64,000 nucleotides of DNA from Anaerolineae bacterium (GCA_008933735.1 WBUL01000013.1:58921-122920); one strand, 5' to 3'; positions 1-9,688 are shown, numbered from the stretch's first letter. Made by a program: numbers and translations. The notes: a model not told the origin generated them from the letters alone.

Positions 1-924
1 GCCCAGACAGGTGCTCAGAGCAATTTTACCCGCCCGGACGCACAAAAGTTGTGGGAACATCTGGAGCGGCTTATCTGGCATCAGGACGAGCCATTTAGTT
101 CAACTGCGATTTTCGCCCAATATTGCGTGATGGAGCTCACCCGCCAGAACGGTGTCACGGTGCTGTTGGATGGGCAGGGCGGGGATGAAGTGTTGGGGGG
201 CTATCACTTCTACTATGGTTACTATCTTGCTAATGCGCTCCGGGCAGGGCGGCCTGACCGTTTTGTAAAAGAATTACGCGGGGCAAGGGACGTGGCAAAT
301 GCGAAATGGCTGCCCACCCTGGCGATTACTGGCTATAACCTTGCTCCTGCGCTGCTGCAAAACATGGGTTGGAAGCTGGCAGGTGCAAAAATGCAGTCCA
401 ACAAGCCGATTTCCCCGGAATTCATCGCGCCGGATTTCCGTTATAACGGCGTGTCGCAGATCAAACACAATGCCTATCCTACGCTGGCGCAAAAACTTTA
501 TGATGATGTATGGAGTACCAATCTGCCTGCTCTGCTGCGTTATGAAGACCGCAATTCAATGGCTTTTTCAATCGAGGCGCGGGTGCCGTTCCTTGATTAC
601 CGGCTGGTGGAATTTGCCTTTTCGACCAGCGCCGATGCCCACATCCGTAATGGCTGGACGAAGGTACTGCTGCGAGACGCGATGAAAGGGATATTGCCGG
701 AAAAAATCCGGCTGCGGCGTGATAAAGAAGGCTATACCACACCGCAGTCGCGCTGGCTGCAAGAATTGACCCCACAGATTAATACGCTCTTCAGTCAGGA
801 TGTGCGCTCGAAAAATTACCTGTCCGCCGAAGCCATCAGGAAATTACAGTCTCCTGATGCCTATCAAATCAGCGGGCTGTGGCGGCTGGTGAATCTGGAG
901 GTATGGCTGCGTGCCTTCCACTAA
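1..924 (+). CDS. asnB: Asparagine synthase (glutamine-hydrolysing), C-terminal part, 5' end outside window
   Basis: The reading frame is open from base 1, so the gene starts before the window; 307 residues of the synthetase (ATP pyrophosphatase-type) half are visible. The segment LLDGQGGDEVLGGY is the conserved loop after the PP-loop, and the later SIEARVPFLDYRLVEF block is characteristic of AsnB proteins. The SGGxDS PP-loop and the glutaminase domain must lie upstream. The family transfers glutamine-derived amide to aspartate using ATP. Members inside cell-surface polysaccharide clusters can amidate other substrates, and the neighbouring GT-C-like gene leaves that open. It overlaps the next gene by 14 nt, suggesting co-transcription. 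Family assignment is firm; the true substrate is not. Confidence 0.93.
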   Translation, partial: AQTGAQSNFTRPDAQKLWEHLERLIWHQDEPFSSTAIFAQYCVMELTRQNGVTVLLDGQGGDEVLGGYHFYYGYYLANALRAGRPDRFVKELRGARDVANAKWLPTLAITGYNLAPALLQNMGWKLAGAKMQSNKPISPEFIAPDFRYNGVSQIKHNAYPTLAQKLYDDVWSTNLPALLRYEDRNSMAFSIEARVPFLDYRLVEFAFSTSADAHIRNGWTKVLLRDAMKGILPEKIRLRRDKEGYTTPQSRWLQELTPQINTLFSQDVRSKNYLSAEAIRKLQSPDAYQISGLWRLVNLEVWLRAFH

Positions 925-2881
925 GTGGATCTATCCGATCTGTGTGTTTTTTGCCATCCTGTTGTATCTGTTGACGCAGAATCACGAATATCCGCACCCG
1001 GACAGCAGTTATCTGAATGCGCGTTATGCCCGCCACCTCGTTGAGGGGAAGGGATTCGTTTTTAACCCGGACGAAAAAATCCTGCTGACCTGGTCGCCGT
1101 TGATTGTGCTGGCTCATGCGGCGGTTTCTCTCCCCGCTGGCGAAGTCAATAGCCCGCCTGTACTCCTGTGGCTGGTCATGATGGGTATTGGGGCGGCGGC
1201 GTTGGCGAGAAATTTCTCCCATGCGGGTTTACCCTTTGAATGGGGCATCGGCGCTGCGCTGGCCTGGGCAGTTTTTCTGGCTGCGGATGTGTCCTTTGGC
1301 GGTGTGGCCGGGTGGTTGGCCGCTTTTTCACTGGTGGCTGTTGATCTGGCTTGGTCGCAAAAATGGCGACTTGCAGGCATTATGGCCGGGCTTATGATTT
1401 TGATCTCGCCTGTCGCCCTTATTTTTGTCATCCTCCTCGGAATTCAGGCGGTTCGTGAAAAAGCTGTTTACTGGCGCTGGACAGTGTGGCCTGCCCTGGT
1501 CTGGTACGGCTTTGCAGCGTGGTATTTCGATGACTTACACGGTTTGACCCTTGCTCCGCTTGCTGAATCGCAGATTTCCAGTGAGGTTATTCTGGTTTTC
1601 GGGGCGGTGGTACTTTTCTGGGCCTATCGTTCCCTCAAAAGGTCGCCCCCTCTACTAATTCTGATTATTGTGTGGGGCGTCGGATACAGCCTTTTTTCCG
1701 CTGAGATGGCTTTGCTCACTTTGACGCTGGTGATTGTTATCCTATTTACGCTGCAACATGAAACCAAAATCTTAAAAATGGCATCCGGCTTAACAGCGGT
1801 GGTGCTGCTTGCACTTCTGATTACTCAATCTGAACCTCGCGGAAGCGTGGCTGACACAGAAACAGTTGGCAGCAGCGTCGGTTACTGGGGCAGTGACAAG
1901 GAAGCCTTCCATATCAAAGGGGTGGCTTATCAAATGGAGGGCAGACGTAATCCACAGTTATATGTGCTTGATACGTTTGAGGATGTGCTGCTTGCGACCG
2001 CCCCTGATTTTCTGCTGCCGTCCGATGAAAATGTCGTGTTTCCTACGAGTGTGCCTGTTCAACTGCTTAATTACTCGAACGAAGACGGAATCTGGCGGCG
2101 CGGCACCGATTGTTTTCCCTGGCAGGAAGCACAGGAAGTTAATCTTGATTTTGGGCCGGATCTGCGCCTTAAAAATATCGGATCGGATCGGGGACACATT
2201 GCACCGGGCGGAGTTTTGCGCCTGCGATTGGATTGGGAACTGAAAAATCAGTATACGCCAGTGTATGATGTGCTGATGATCTTCCAGGTGCTGGATGATG
2301 GCGAAGCCGTATTAAGCGGAATTGAGCAGACTTTTCCCCCCGAACGCTGGGAAAATTTGCAGACAACGACCTATCATGTCGTTCCTGTCAGCGAGGACGC
2401 GCCGCCAGGGTTGTATGATATTTTGCTGATTGTGGGATACAACGGTGGAACTCTGGCAAGACACGTCCTGGTGACTGTTAAAATCCCGGCCCCAACAGAC
2501 CGCGAATTTACCGCCCCGCCGCTGGCGTATTTTAATGATCTGGCCGAACTCATGCAGGCCACAATAACCCAGGAGGGGGAAAACCTGCTGGTGAATCTGG
2601 TATGGCGTGCACAGGATACATTCACAGCGGATTATACCGTCTTTGTTCATTTGACCCCCGCAGATGACGTACAACCCGTTGCACAGGGAGACGCGCCGCC
2701 AGAATATGGCACGCTGCTTTGGGAAAAAGGTGAAATTATTGAAGATGCTCACACGATTCCGCTGGCAAATGTGCCGCCGGGTCAATATGTGGTGAGGGTT
2801 GGCTTTTTCCATCCTGAACAGGGCCGGATTCCGCTTGTTGATGGTCGTGATGCTTTTGTGGTTGGTGAATTTGAAAAGTAA
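911..2881 (+). CDS. Polytopic membrane protein, GT-C-like N-terminal half with two C-terminal beta-sandwich repeats
   Basis: 656 residues from a GTG that lies inside the end of asnB. Residues about 5-310 hold roughly nine hydrophobic segments. The first extracytoplasmic loop reads PHPDSSYLNARYARHLVEGKG, the pattern of lipid-linked-sugar glycosyltransferases of the GT-C fold (an Asp in loop 1 followed by a YxRxxxEGxG-like stretch). Residues about 410-650 contain two similar beta-rich modules ending in PPGLYDILLIVGY and PPGQYVVRVGFF, a domain I associate with Chloroflexota membrane proteins. Probable role: envelope glycan assembly at the outer face of the membrane. That is inference, and no close family name is claimed. 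Confidence 0.7.
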   Translation: MPSTKWIYPICVFFAILLYLLTQNHEYPHPDSSYLNARYARHLVEGKGFVFNPDEKILLTWSPLIVLAHAAVSLPAGEVNSPPVLLWLVMMGIGAAALARNFSHAGLPFEWGIGAALAWAVFLAADVSFGGVAGWLAAFSLVAVDLAWSQKWRLAGIMAGLMILISPVALIFVILLGIQAVREKAVYWRWTVWPALVWYGFAAWYFDDLHGLTLAPLAESQISSEVILVFGAVVLFWAYRSLKRSPPLLILIIVWGVGYSLFSAEMALLTLTLVIVILFTLQHETKILKMASGLTAVVLLALLITQSEPRGSVADTETVGSSVGYWGSDKEAFHIKGVAYQMEGRRNPQLYVLDTFEDVLLATAPDFLLPSDENVVFPTSVPVQLLNYSNEDGIWRRGTDCFPWQEAQEVNLDFGPDLRLKNIGSDRGHIAPGGVLRLRLDWELKNQYTPVYDVLMIFQVLDDGEAVLSGIEQTFPPERWENLQTTTYHVVPVSEDAPPGLYDILLIVGYNGGTLARHVLVTVKIPAPTDREFTAPPLAYFNDLAELMQATITQEGENLLVNLVWRAQDTFTADYTVFVHLTPADDVQPVAQGDAPPEYGTLLWEKGEIIEDAHTIPLANVPPGQYVVRVGFFHPEQGRIPLVDGRDAFVVGEFEK

Positions 2882-2926
2882 GTTTTGTTTTTCTGAACCA
2901 TTCTGGATGCTGTGAAAGGACAGGTT

Positions 2927-3613
2927 ATGAAGCGCTGGGTACTGCTGCTGGTTTTTGTGCTGGCGGCCTGTGGTGAAGAGGCCGTGCGGAACGAAAATGA
3001 CATCCAGGTGGGTGATCCTCTGTACACCATCGATTTTGAGGATGAAACGGCCTTTGAAACGGGTAATTTTTCTGATCGTGAAAGCAACCGTCCGTTTGAT
3101 GCTGATTTAAAGATCGAGGGCGGAGTTTACCATATTCAGTATACCACCAGTGGTTCAGCTTATATTTGGGGGCAGGGTGGCGAAGCTGCCCAGGATGTTG
3201 ATATTGAGGTTGATGCCCGCTTCATCAGCGGTGGCAGCGAGGATTTTTACGGGGTGATGTGCCGCGTGGATGATAGTGGAGCAGGTTATGCGTTTCTCGT
3301 CGGCCGAGACGGCTACGGGGCCATTGCCCGCGCTGATGGGCGCAGCCTGTCATTTTTGGTGGAATGGCGCGAGCACGAAGCGATTAAGAAGCATGAAGCC
3401 ACAAATAAAATCCGTGCCGTCTGCGTTGGTGACTACTTTGCGCTGTACGTCAACGAGAAATTTGTGGCTGATGTTGAAGATGATGATGAGGCCAGCTACC
3501 TTGAATCCGGTCAGGTGGGTTTTATTGCAGGGGTGCTGACCGAATCGCGGGAAGAATCTCAGGTCAATGTCGATTTTGACAACCTCATTGTCCGTGAGGC
3601 CAGTGTCAAATAG
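2927..3613 (+). CDS. Secreted lipoprotein with LamG/concanavalin-like fold
   Basis: 228 residues from ATG 2927, preceded by AAAGGA at a good distance. A GTG at 2912 would add five residues ahead of the signal peptide and is less likely. The N-terminus is a lipoprotein signal with lipobox LAAC (Cys about residue 16). The mature part has the alternating beta pattern of DUF1080/LamG-like jelly rolls (DFEDETAFETGNFSD near the start, VDFDNLIVRE at the end), a fold that usually binds sugars or surface polymers. No catalytic residues are recognisable. It sits 45 nt after the GT-C-like gene and may share its transcript. Confidence 0.7.
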   Translation: MKRWVLLLVFVLAACGEEAVRNENDIQVGDPLYTIDFEDETAFETGNFSDRESNRPFDADLKIEGGVYHIQYTTSGSAYIWGQGGEAAQDVDIEVDARFISGGSEDFYGVMCRVDDSGAGYAFLVGRDGYGAIARADGRSLSFLVEWREHEAIKKHEATNKIRAVCVGDYFALYVNEKFVADVEDDDEASYLESGQVGFIAGVLTESREESQVNVDFDNLIVREASVK

Positions 3614-3680
3614 CTTAAAGATTCTCTCTTTTGTATCAATTTCCCCTACAATGGGAACAGACGGACAAGGGAGATAAACG

Positions 3681-5600
3681 TTGAATAAAAAAGTTGTTTT
3701 GCGTCTCGTGCTTCTGCTCCTTTTCATTGCTTCGATAACCACTGTCATGGCGCAGCAGGAACTGCCGGATGCTGATGGAGATGGTATTCCTGATGAATTT
3801 GATGGCTGTCCGAGTGAAACCGGGTTGCCGGAAAATTATGGCTGCCCAGCAGGAGTAGCACCGCCGGATACTGATGGCGATACACTTCCAGACGTAGGCG
3901 AAAGCTGCCCGGAAATTCCCGGTGATCCGATGCTGGGTGGCTGCCCGGACACGGATGGAGATCAGCAGCCTGACCCCTATGATTCCTGCCCGCAAGAAGT
4001 TGGCTTTTCCCAGAATTTTGGCTGTCCCCAGGGTGTACAGTCAGATCGGGATGGGGATGGTGTTCCTGACCGCACGGACGTGTGTATTGACATCGCTGGA
4101 GACGCTGCCCTGGCAGGCTGTACCCAGGATCAGGTGACCGATTTTGATGGAGATGGGGTTGCGGATATTATTGATGCCTGCTATGACACGGTGGGCGATG
4201 CTGGCAACAATGGCTGTCCTGCTGGCACTACCCCTGACAGTGACTTTGACGGCGTTTCTGACTTTGACGATGCTTGCCCGCGTCAAACGGGGTCGCCAGA
4301 TAACAACGGGTGTATTTTCGATGCCGACCAGGACTTTTTAGAAGATCAGTATGATGCCTGCCCTGACCAACCTGGTGACGGGTTGAATAATGGATGCCCC
4401 GCTGGTGTGGCCCCACCGGATGCTGATGGGGATAGTATTCCGGATTTGAACGACCGCTGCCCAAACGATGCGGGCGCGCCGGGTTTTGACTGCCCGGATA
4501 GTGATGGCGATTTTGTAACCGATCTGGACGACCTCTGCCCGAATGAACAGGGGTTAATCGAATTGCAAGGCTGTGTGGCTGTAACTGAGCTGACGCTGGC
4601 GGCCAACCGTGCGCCTCTTTCACCTGCCAACGCTGCCGGTGTGGCCAGGTTAGGGCAGTTAGTCAGTGGGGTGTCTCAGGTTGCTGTAGCTTCCAATGGG
4701 ACATTGGCAGTTCAAACCTACACAACAGGGCTGCTGCTGTATGACTTGAACGCGGCCACGCTGACTCCGCAAATGCTGGAATCGATGGGCAGCCGCATGG
4801 CAATCAGCGGAAACGGGGTGATTTTGATTGATACGCCTTATGATATTACCAATGGTGTACCCGCTATTCAGGTGTGGGATGTCGCCAGCCGGACAGGCTT
4901 GCACTACATTCTCCTGAATGATGAGCCCATCCTGGCTCAGGTTGCTATCAGCCCTGACGGCAGCCGTTTTGCGACCAGTCACAGCGCAATCACGCTGTAC
5001 GGGCCAGGTGCGCCGGACAGTTCCAACGCGGTTCGAATCTGGGAAACCTCCGGCGGAACGGATACTGCTTCGCTGAATCATGATGTGCCGGTCACACAAA
5101 TCGCTTTTCACCCGGATGGGGCGCGTCTGGTGATCGGTACCGAGCAGAATACGATTGTCTGGGATGTAAACAGCCAGCAGCCGCTTGCTACCCTGGATGT
5201 GATTGCCTTCCCCTTTGAAAATACCCTGGCTTTTACACAAGATGGATCAAAACTGGTCGTTGGCAGGGGCGATGGGTCGATCAGTGTCTGGGATATGAAC
5301 AGCTATTCTCTGCTGTACGAAACGGCTGTTTTAAATCAGGGGCAGTTTGGTGCGGTAGTGTCGGCGGTAGCCTTTAGTCCGGATGGAAGCCTGATAGCGG
5401 TTAGCGGCGGTCCTTTTGCGGATGGCCCGATTGATGTACTGGATTTCCAGATCGTGCTGCTGGATGCCAGCAACGGTTCAGTATTGGTTTCTTTGCCCGA
5501 TATTAAGAGGGCAGCCGGATCGATGGCCTTTAGCCCAGACGGAACAATGCTCATCTTCCCCGGCCCGAATTCGGTAGAATTCTGGGGCATCGCACAGTAA
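3681..5600 (+). CDS. Secreted thrombospondin type-3 repeat / WD40 propeller protein
   Basis: 639 residues from TTG 3681, chosen because AAGGGAGAT lies just upstream and the next residues form a signal peptide ending near AQQELPDADGDG. Residues about 26-300 hold nine calcium-binding type-3 repeats of the form DxDxDGxxDxxDxCP (for example DADGDGIPDEFDGCP and DTDGDQQPDPYDSCP), separated by GCPAG loops. Residues about 330-639 form a beta-propeller with repeated FSPDG...VWD blades. The type-3 repeats probably act as a rigid Ca-loaded stalk carrying the propeller outside the cell. The role is unknown. It converges on the M23 gene with a 7-nt gap. Confidence 0.8.
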   Translation: MNKKVVLRLVLLLLFIASITTVMAQQELPDADGDGIPDEFDGCPSETGLPENYGCPAGVAPPDTDGDTLPDVGESCPEIPGDPMLGGCPDTDGDQQPDPYDSCPQEVGFSQNFGCPQGVQSDRDGDGVPDRTDVCIDIAGDAALAGCTQDQVTDFDGDGVADIIDACYDTVGDAGNNGCPAGTTPDSDFDGVSDFDDACPRQTGSPDNNGCIFDADQDFLEDQYDACPDQPGDGLNNGCPAGVAPPDADGDSIPDLNDRCPNDAGAPGFDCPDSDGDFVTDLDDLCPNEQGLIELQGCVAVTELTLAANRAPLSPANAAGVARLGQLVSGVSQVAVASNGTLAVQTYTTGLLLYDLNAATLTPQMLESMGSRMAISGNGVILIDTPYDITNGVPAIQVWDVASRTGLHYILLNDEPILAQVAISPDGSRFATSHSAITLYGPGAPDSSNAVRIWETSGGTDTASLNHDVPVTQIAFHPDGARLVIGTEQNTIVWDVNSQQPLATLDVIAFPFENTLAFTQDGSKLVVGRGDGSISVWDMNSYSLLYETAVLNQGQFGAVVSAVAFSPDGSLIAVSGGPFADGPIDVLDFQIVLLDASNGSVLVSLPDIKRAAGSMAFSPDGTMLIFPGPNSVEFWGIAQ

Positions 5601-5607
5601 CCCGCGC

Positions 5608-6768
5608 TTATTCATAACGTTCGCAATCAACGCGGGATGCAGCCGGAAAGCTCATCCCGCGTGATAATTCCCCTCCGGGATCAAAGGAGGGACGGTAAAG
5701 GCTCTGGCCATATGTCCACAGCGCGAAATGAATGTGCGCGCCGAGGGAATAGCCCGATGATCCTGTCATGCCAATGATTTCACCTGCTTCGACCTCCCCA
5801 ACTTCAATCCATTCAAATGGAGCCAGGTCGGTTATGCCCCAGAAGGACAGGCTCGACTCGTCCAGATGCCCGTACTGGGTGGATGTAATGCCATCTTCGT
5901 GGACGACTCGTGCGGCGTAACCCAGATCAACGAGGCCATCTTCATAACCATAACGTTTGAGATAGACTGTTCCGGCATGGGCAGCGCGAATGGGAAGTCC
6001 TTGTGCTAACCCGGCTCCCTCCGCCGATGCGAAATCCAGCGCGTACCGATTCTGCTGAGTGCTGAAATGATACCCCCAGGAAACGACCCAGTCGTGCGAG
6101 CAATCAAATGGCAGCCACAAATGGAGAGAACTCAATTGGCCGAATGGCAGACCTGGCGGGAGAGTTGGCAGCAGCGCACGCACTATGTCTGGCATATCGT
6201 TTTCCCGTGCCCGCCCCAAAAATTGAAACGTGGCGGGATGCCCTAAATCCTGCCCCAGAAAGCGATTGGTGTACCGGGGAAGGTGTGCAGCCGAGAGAAA
6301 ACGCTGCCCCTCCTCAGTAATCAGAATATGCTGTTTCTCGACAATCTGCGCCACGGCATCCTGCCGTTCAAGGGGTAAATCCGTTGAAAACTGCTCAATC
6401 ATGCCCAGACCAGTGACCTGATGTGGGTTTTCAACGGATTGGGCGAATAGCTGCACCGTGTCGAAATAAATCAGATAGTCGCCTTGAATTGGGGCAATCC
6501 TCCCCGGTGTATCAGCAAAGTATACCCTGTCTTCTATGTAGAAGAGCATCCCCAATGTAGTGTTGGGGAGGTCGAAGTTCAAAATGAGATCGTTTCCATC
6601 AGCAGCAGCGGTCAGGCGTGTCGGTTGTGAGACCGTGCCATAGCCAATGAAGGCGGTAATGCCACCACTCAGGTTGATCGTCCCCTGCAAATCAGGGGTC
6701 AGGATGAAACTCTGGTGCTGCTTGACGGGGAGCATGAGCAAGAGCAGGACGAGAAAGAAGCGGCTCAA
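5608..6768 (-). CDS. M23 (LytM-type) peptidase-like secreted protein, possibly degenerate zinc site
   Basis: 386 residues from a TTG overlapping the upstream stop (TTGA), last gene of a three-gene leftward operon. The N-terminus is a signal peptide. The LytM domain occupies about residues 255-360, with the conserved YGHLD and GAHIHFALW (HxH) motifs. Where active M23 enzymes have HxxxD as the first zinc-ligand motif, this protein reads RYALD, so the first His appears replaced by Arg. Family M23 enzymes cut peptidoglycan cross-links. With one ligand missing, this could be a catalytically dead activator or binding protein, or use a nearby His (GYHFS). The fold call is secure; activity is uncertain. 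Confidence 0.82.
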   Translation of the reverse strand: MSRFFLVLLLLMLPVKQHQSFILTPDLQGTINLSGGITAFIGYGTVSQPTRLTAAADGNDLILNFDLPNTTLGMLFYIEDRVYFADTPGRIAPIQGDYLIYFDTVQLFAQSVENPHQVTGLGMIEQFSTDLPLERQDAVAQIVEKQHILITEEGQRFLSAAHLPRYTNRFLGQDLGHPATFQFLGRARENDMPDIVRALLPTLPPGLPFGQLSSLHLWLPFDCSHDWVVSWGYHFSTQQNRYALDFASAEGAGLAQGLPIRAAHAGTVYLKRYGYEDGLVDLGYAARVVHEDGITSTQYGHLDESSLSFWGITDLAPFEWIEVGEVEAGEIIGMTGSSGYSLGAHIHFALWTYGQSLYRPSFDPGGELSRGMSFPAASRVDCERYE

Positions 6769-7967
6769 TCGGTTGTGCCCTGCACCAGAATCTTGTATTT
6801 GAAAGCATTGCCGCCCAGTTCATCAAAGGTAACTTCAAAGGATGTCGCTTCTCCAGGGAGAAGCTGGTCTTTATTGATAAATGTATCCTGTACAGCGACG
6901 ACCTGTCCCTCGTCAGTGACAATGGCGACCAGCACACGGATCGATTTTGCCAGTTTGGTGTTGTTGTTCTGGATGAGACCTGTTACAGTCAAAAAGCCGT
7001 TGGTGTTATAAAAGGCACGGTCTTCGCCAATCAGGAAGTTGTCGTTACCGTAAAAGGTGCTGAGAGAGAACTCCGCTGCCCGTGCTGCCCCTTGAATTTC
7101 ATACCGCACAGCGATGCTGGGGCGCCCGCTGTCAAAACGAATACGGAATGGGGCTGATTCGCCTGGGGCAAGCACGTCATAGGCGAGGATAGTGGAACGC
7201 TCTACCAGGATATTGTCCTCGGCATCCAACAGAAAAGCGGTTAGTCGGACTGCTTCAAGCGGTACCTCGGCCAGATTCTTCACTTCACCTGTGATGTTAA
7301 AGCCGCCGTTAGTGTCTTCCCAGTGGGTGTAATGGTCAAAGCCCAGCACCCCGGAGGCGGAAGTTACACTCATCGGGTTAACACTGCCGATCCCAAGCGG
7401 AACATTTGTATTGACCCGAAAGGTGTTCACGGACGCCATGAGGGTTTGCAGCATGGCGCTGTCGGCGCCAGTTACATCCGTTTCGACAGACGAAAAATAA
7501 CTGCCGTTGCCCTGCAAAAAAATATTAAATCCGCGTGTGCCGATGGTTGGATACAAACGTAAGCCCTGCAAACGCACACTGCCATCGGTCATAGCGGCAG
7601 GTGGGGCGGTCGCTGTCCAGACGCCATCTTCCTGTGGCTGGTAAGCTTGTACCGCCCTGGCAAATGCTTCGGCAGTCAGTGGTTCACCGGTATTGATAAC
7701 CATTACAGTGAGTCGAACCACCCGTTCGCTGTTCTCAATTGAGGTGAACTGTACCCTAACTCCGTCCTCAAAAGGAAGCTGATCAGGTATCCACTGCGGC
7801 GGCACCCGAATGCTAAAAACCCCTGATGGGTGTAGGTAAGTCTGGAATCCGGCATCGAGAGGGGCACGGGTAGCAACAACAATCAGCGGTGCGGCAGTTC
7901 CCCCCCCATCAATGCAGCCCGCCAGGAGCAGGATTAGGAATAGCAGGAAGGCTGGGAATTTTTTCAT
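6765..7967 (-). CDS. FxLYD-domain lipoprotein
   Basis: 400 residues. The ATG at 7967 overlaps the previous TGA (TGATG); a GTG three bases upstream is an alternative. The signal peptide ends in lipobox LLAGC (Cys about residue 18), so it is membrane-anchored outside the cytoplasm. Residues about 30-170 resemble a secreted PsbP/Mog1-like fold. The C-terminal half carries two FxLYD-like beta domains, recognisable by GFNITGEVKNLAEVPLEAV with VLAPGESAPFRIRF, and a second pair FLTVTGLIQNNN with LLPGEATSFEVTF. Function unknown. It is translationally coupled to a propeller protein upstream and the M23-like protein downstream, suggesting one envelope complex. Confidence 0.75.
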   Translation of the reverse strand: MKKFPAFLLFLILLLAGCIDGGGTAAPLIVVATRAPLDAGFQTYLHPSGVFSIRVPPQWIPDQLPFEDGVRVQFTSIENSERVVRLTVMVINTGEPLTAEAFARAVQAYQPQEDGVWTATAPPAAMTDGSVRLQGLRLYPTIGTRGFNIFLQGNGSYFSSVETDVTGADSAMLQTLMASVNTFRVNTNVPLGIGSVNPMSVTSASGVLGFDHYTHWEDTNGGFNITGEVKNLAEVPLEAVRLTAFLLDAEDNILVERSTILAYDVLAPGESAPFRIRFDSGRPSIAVRYEIQGAARAAEFSLSTFYGNDNFLIGEDRAFYNTNGFLTVTGLIQNNNTKLAKSIRVLVAIVTDEGQVVAVQDTFINKDQLLPGEATSFEVTFDELGGNAFKYKILVQGTTD

Positions 7968-9187
7968 CACTGTCTTTCAAACTTCATGACGTAGGCAAAC
8001 ATGTACGCGGTGCCATTTTGGGCCATTGAGGGATGTGGGTCGGGCAGCCCCTGGGATGTTTCCATGAATCCGATTTGCTGTGGTTCGCTTATTCCAGGTG
8101 GAAGCGGCAGCGCGGATACCCTTACCTCTGCACGCGGTTCAGCATAGTGAACGTAGAAAAACGCGCTCCCGTCCGGCGCGACCACACCAACACGGGGAAA
8201 GTGCGAAAAGGGTGTTTGACCTTCACTATCCAATTGAAACATGTCCGCTGGCTCGTTCAGACCAGAAAAATCAAACAAAGGGGTCAGCTTTTCAGTGGCA
8301 AGGTCAAAGTAATAATAGTTGATGAGGCCGTAGGTCGCCTCAAAAGCACCACTGTAGAGGAAGACTACCAACCCCTGGCTTCCAGCCCACTGGACGTGTT
8401 CAATATTTACTGGAACATCCTTCTCGACCCACTCCGGCACTACCTCAGAAAAATCATCGTAACGGATAATCTGGTTTAAATCTCCATTTTCCAGATTGAG
8501 TAGCCACACTCCATTCAACGGGTCACGGTTTTCACGCCCTGCAACCGGAAGCGCTATATACTGCCCACCTGGGTCAATCGCAGGTCGTCTGAAAATACCG
8601 AACTGAGGCAGGTCGCTGGTCAGGTCGCGCACCATTTCAGCCATTTCCCCGTTAAGTCGCATAAGGGTAAGTGTATAGGTATCGGCCAATTTTTCACTGC
8701 GGAAAAAGTACAACCCGTTGTCGGCGGGATTCCAGAAGGGAAGATAGTCCACCAGACCGTCAAACGCTTCATCAATAATGGTATCGGTTTCGTTATCCTG
8801 AGTCCGGTTAGCAAAACTGGATGTAGAAACCTCAAATGTCCAAAGATCGGGTTCACGGAAATTGAGAAAGAAATTTTCAGTGAAGGCAAGAAATTGGCTG
8901 TCGGCTGACCAGACCAAGTCTGTACCTGAACGGTCATAATCTTCAGGCCAGGGCGTGCAGGTTTTGGTGGCATCAGCAAAGGTATAAATACACAACCCAC
9001 CCTCTCTCCCTCTGATCCCCCAAGCCAGTGCTGACCCGTCCGGCGCGATGATGGCTTCATAAGGAGGGCGTCCACCTTCACCAAGCACATCATTCACAAA
9101 CTGGGTTTCAACCAACTGCCAGTTCAAACCATCAGCCGCTATACTAAAAACCATCAGAAAAATAAGCACTGGAAAACGTATTTTCAT
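7967..9187 (-). CDS. Secreted TolB/WD40-like beta-propeller protein
   Basis: 406 residues, first gene of the leftward operon. GGGAGG lies just before the ATG. Residues 1-20 are a signal peptide without lipobox. The rest has propeller blades of the TolB type (APDGSALAW, SADSQFLAFTEN, DPGGQYIALPV, APDGSAFFYV). No enzyme motif is visible. Such proteins usually serve as interaction scaffolds at the cell surface. It ends in a TGATG overlap with the FxLYD lipoprotein. The 137-bp divergent gap upstream must contain its promoter, but I see no convincing -35/-10 pair. Confidence 0.72.
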   Translation of the reverse strand: MKIRFPVLIFLMVFSIAADGLNWQLVETQFVNDVLGEGGRPPYEAIIAPDGSALAWGIRGREGGLCIYTFADATKTCTPWPEDYDRSGTDLVWSADSQFLAFTENFFLNFREPDLWTFEVSTSSFANRTQDNETDTIIDEAFDGLVDYLPFWNPADNGLYFFRSEKLADTYTLTLMRLNGEMAEMVRDLTSDLPQFGIFRRPAIDPGGQYIALPVAGRENRDPLNGVWLLNLENGDLNQIIRYDDFSEVVPEWVEKDVPVNIEHVQWAGSQGLVVFLYSGAFEATYGLINYYYFDLATEKLTPLFDFSGLNEPADMFQLDSEGQTPFSHFPRVGVVAPDGSAFFYVHYAEPRAEVRVSALPLPPGISEPQQIGFMETSQGLPDPHPSMAQNGTAYMFAYVMKFERQ

Positions 9188-9324
9188 GTTCAGCCTCCCT
9201 TCTTAAAGGTAGTTCCAAAACGCCAGCCACGCAAGAAACAAACCATTCTATAACCAAATGTTTAACTGAACCATGCTATCATGCTAGCTATAGAACACAT
9301 TTGCTATGAGAAGGTGGCCGTGGA

Positions 9325-9678
9325 ATGTATACTGCTAACGAGTTAATGTTCCCTGCTTATGTAATTCCTGAACTTGCGGATAGTCGTGGCCCGGACTGGC
9401 GCGATCTGATCAGACATTTGTCCGTGCTGCCAGAAACCGATGTTGAAGTGCTGGCATTCATGTTGATGATGATCCGGATGAACGGTTGCATGGAGTGTGA
9501 GACCGACAGCTACCGGGCCATGCGTGGATGCAGTGCCTGTGCCTTGCAGACGTTGCGCCGCTACAAGGGGCCGGATCGGGATTTACTGAATGCCTATAAT
9601 CTGGCACTTCAGGATATGAGAAATTACCTGGAACGAACAGGTAAAACCAAGTTCCAGGCCGTGCTGGAACTCCGCTAA
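9325..9678 (+). CDS. Conserved hypothetical protein with two CxxC pairs
   Basis: 117 residues from ATG 9325, with GAGAAGGTGG upstream. I do not recognise a named family. The protein is mostly helical and has two CxxC pairs about 18 residues apart (GCMECE and GCSACA), a spacing that could coordinate one zinc or iron-sulfur cluster. It lies 10 nt before a YkgJ-family gene in the same direction, and the two are probably co-expressed. Both being Cys-rich small cytosolic proteins hints at a shared metal-related job, but this is inference only. Confidence 0.65.
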   Translation: MYTANELMFPAYVIPELADSRGPDWRDLIRHLSVLPETDVEVLAFMLMMIRMNGCMECETDSYRAMRGCSACALQTLRRYKGPDRDLLNAYNLALQDMRNYLERTGKTKFQAVLELR

Positions 9679-9688
9679 AATAGACCAC

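Noticed and set aside
4041..4630. Antisense open frames over the type-3 repeats (for example 4228-4623)
   Set aside because: Shadows of the repetitive Asp/Gly/Cys-rich coding sequence; no homology or start signals.
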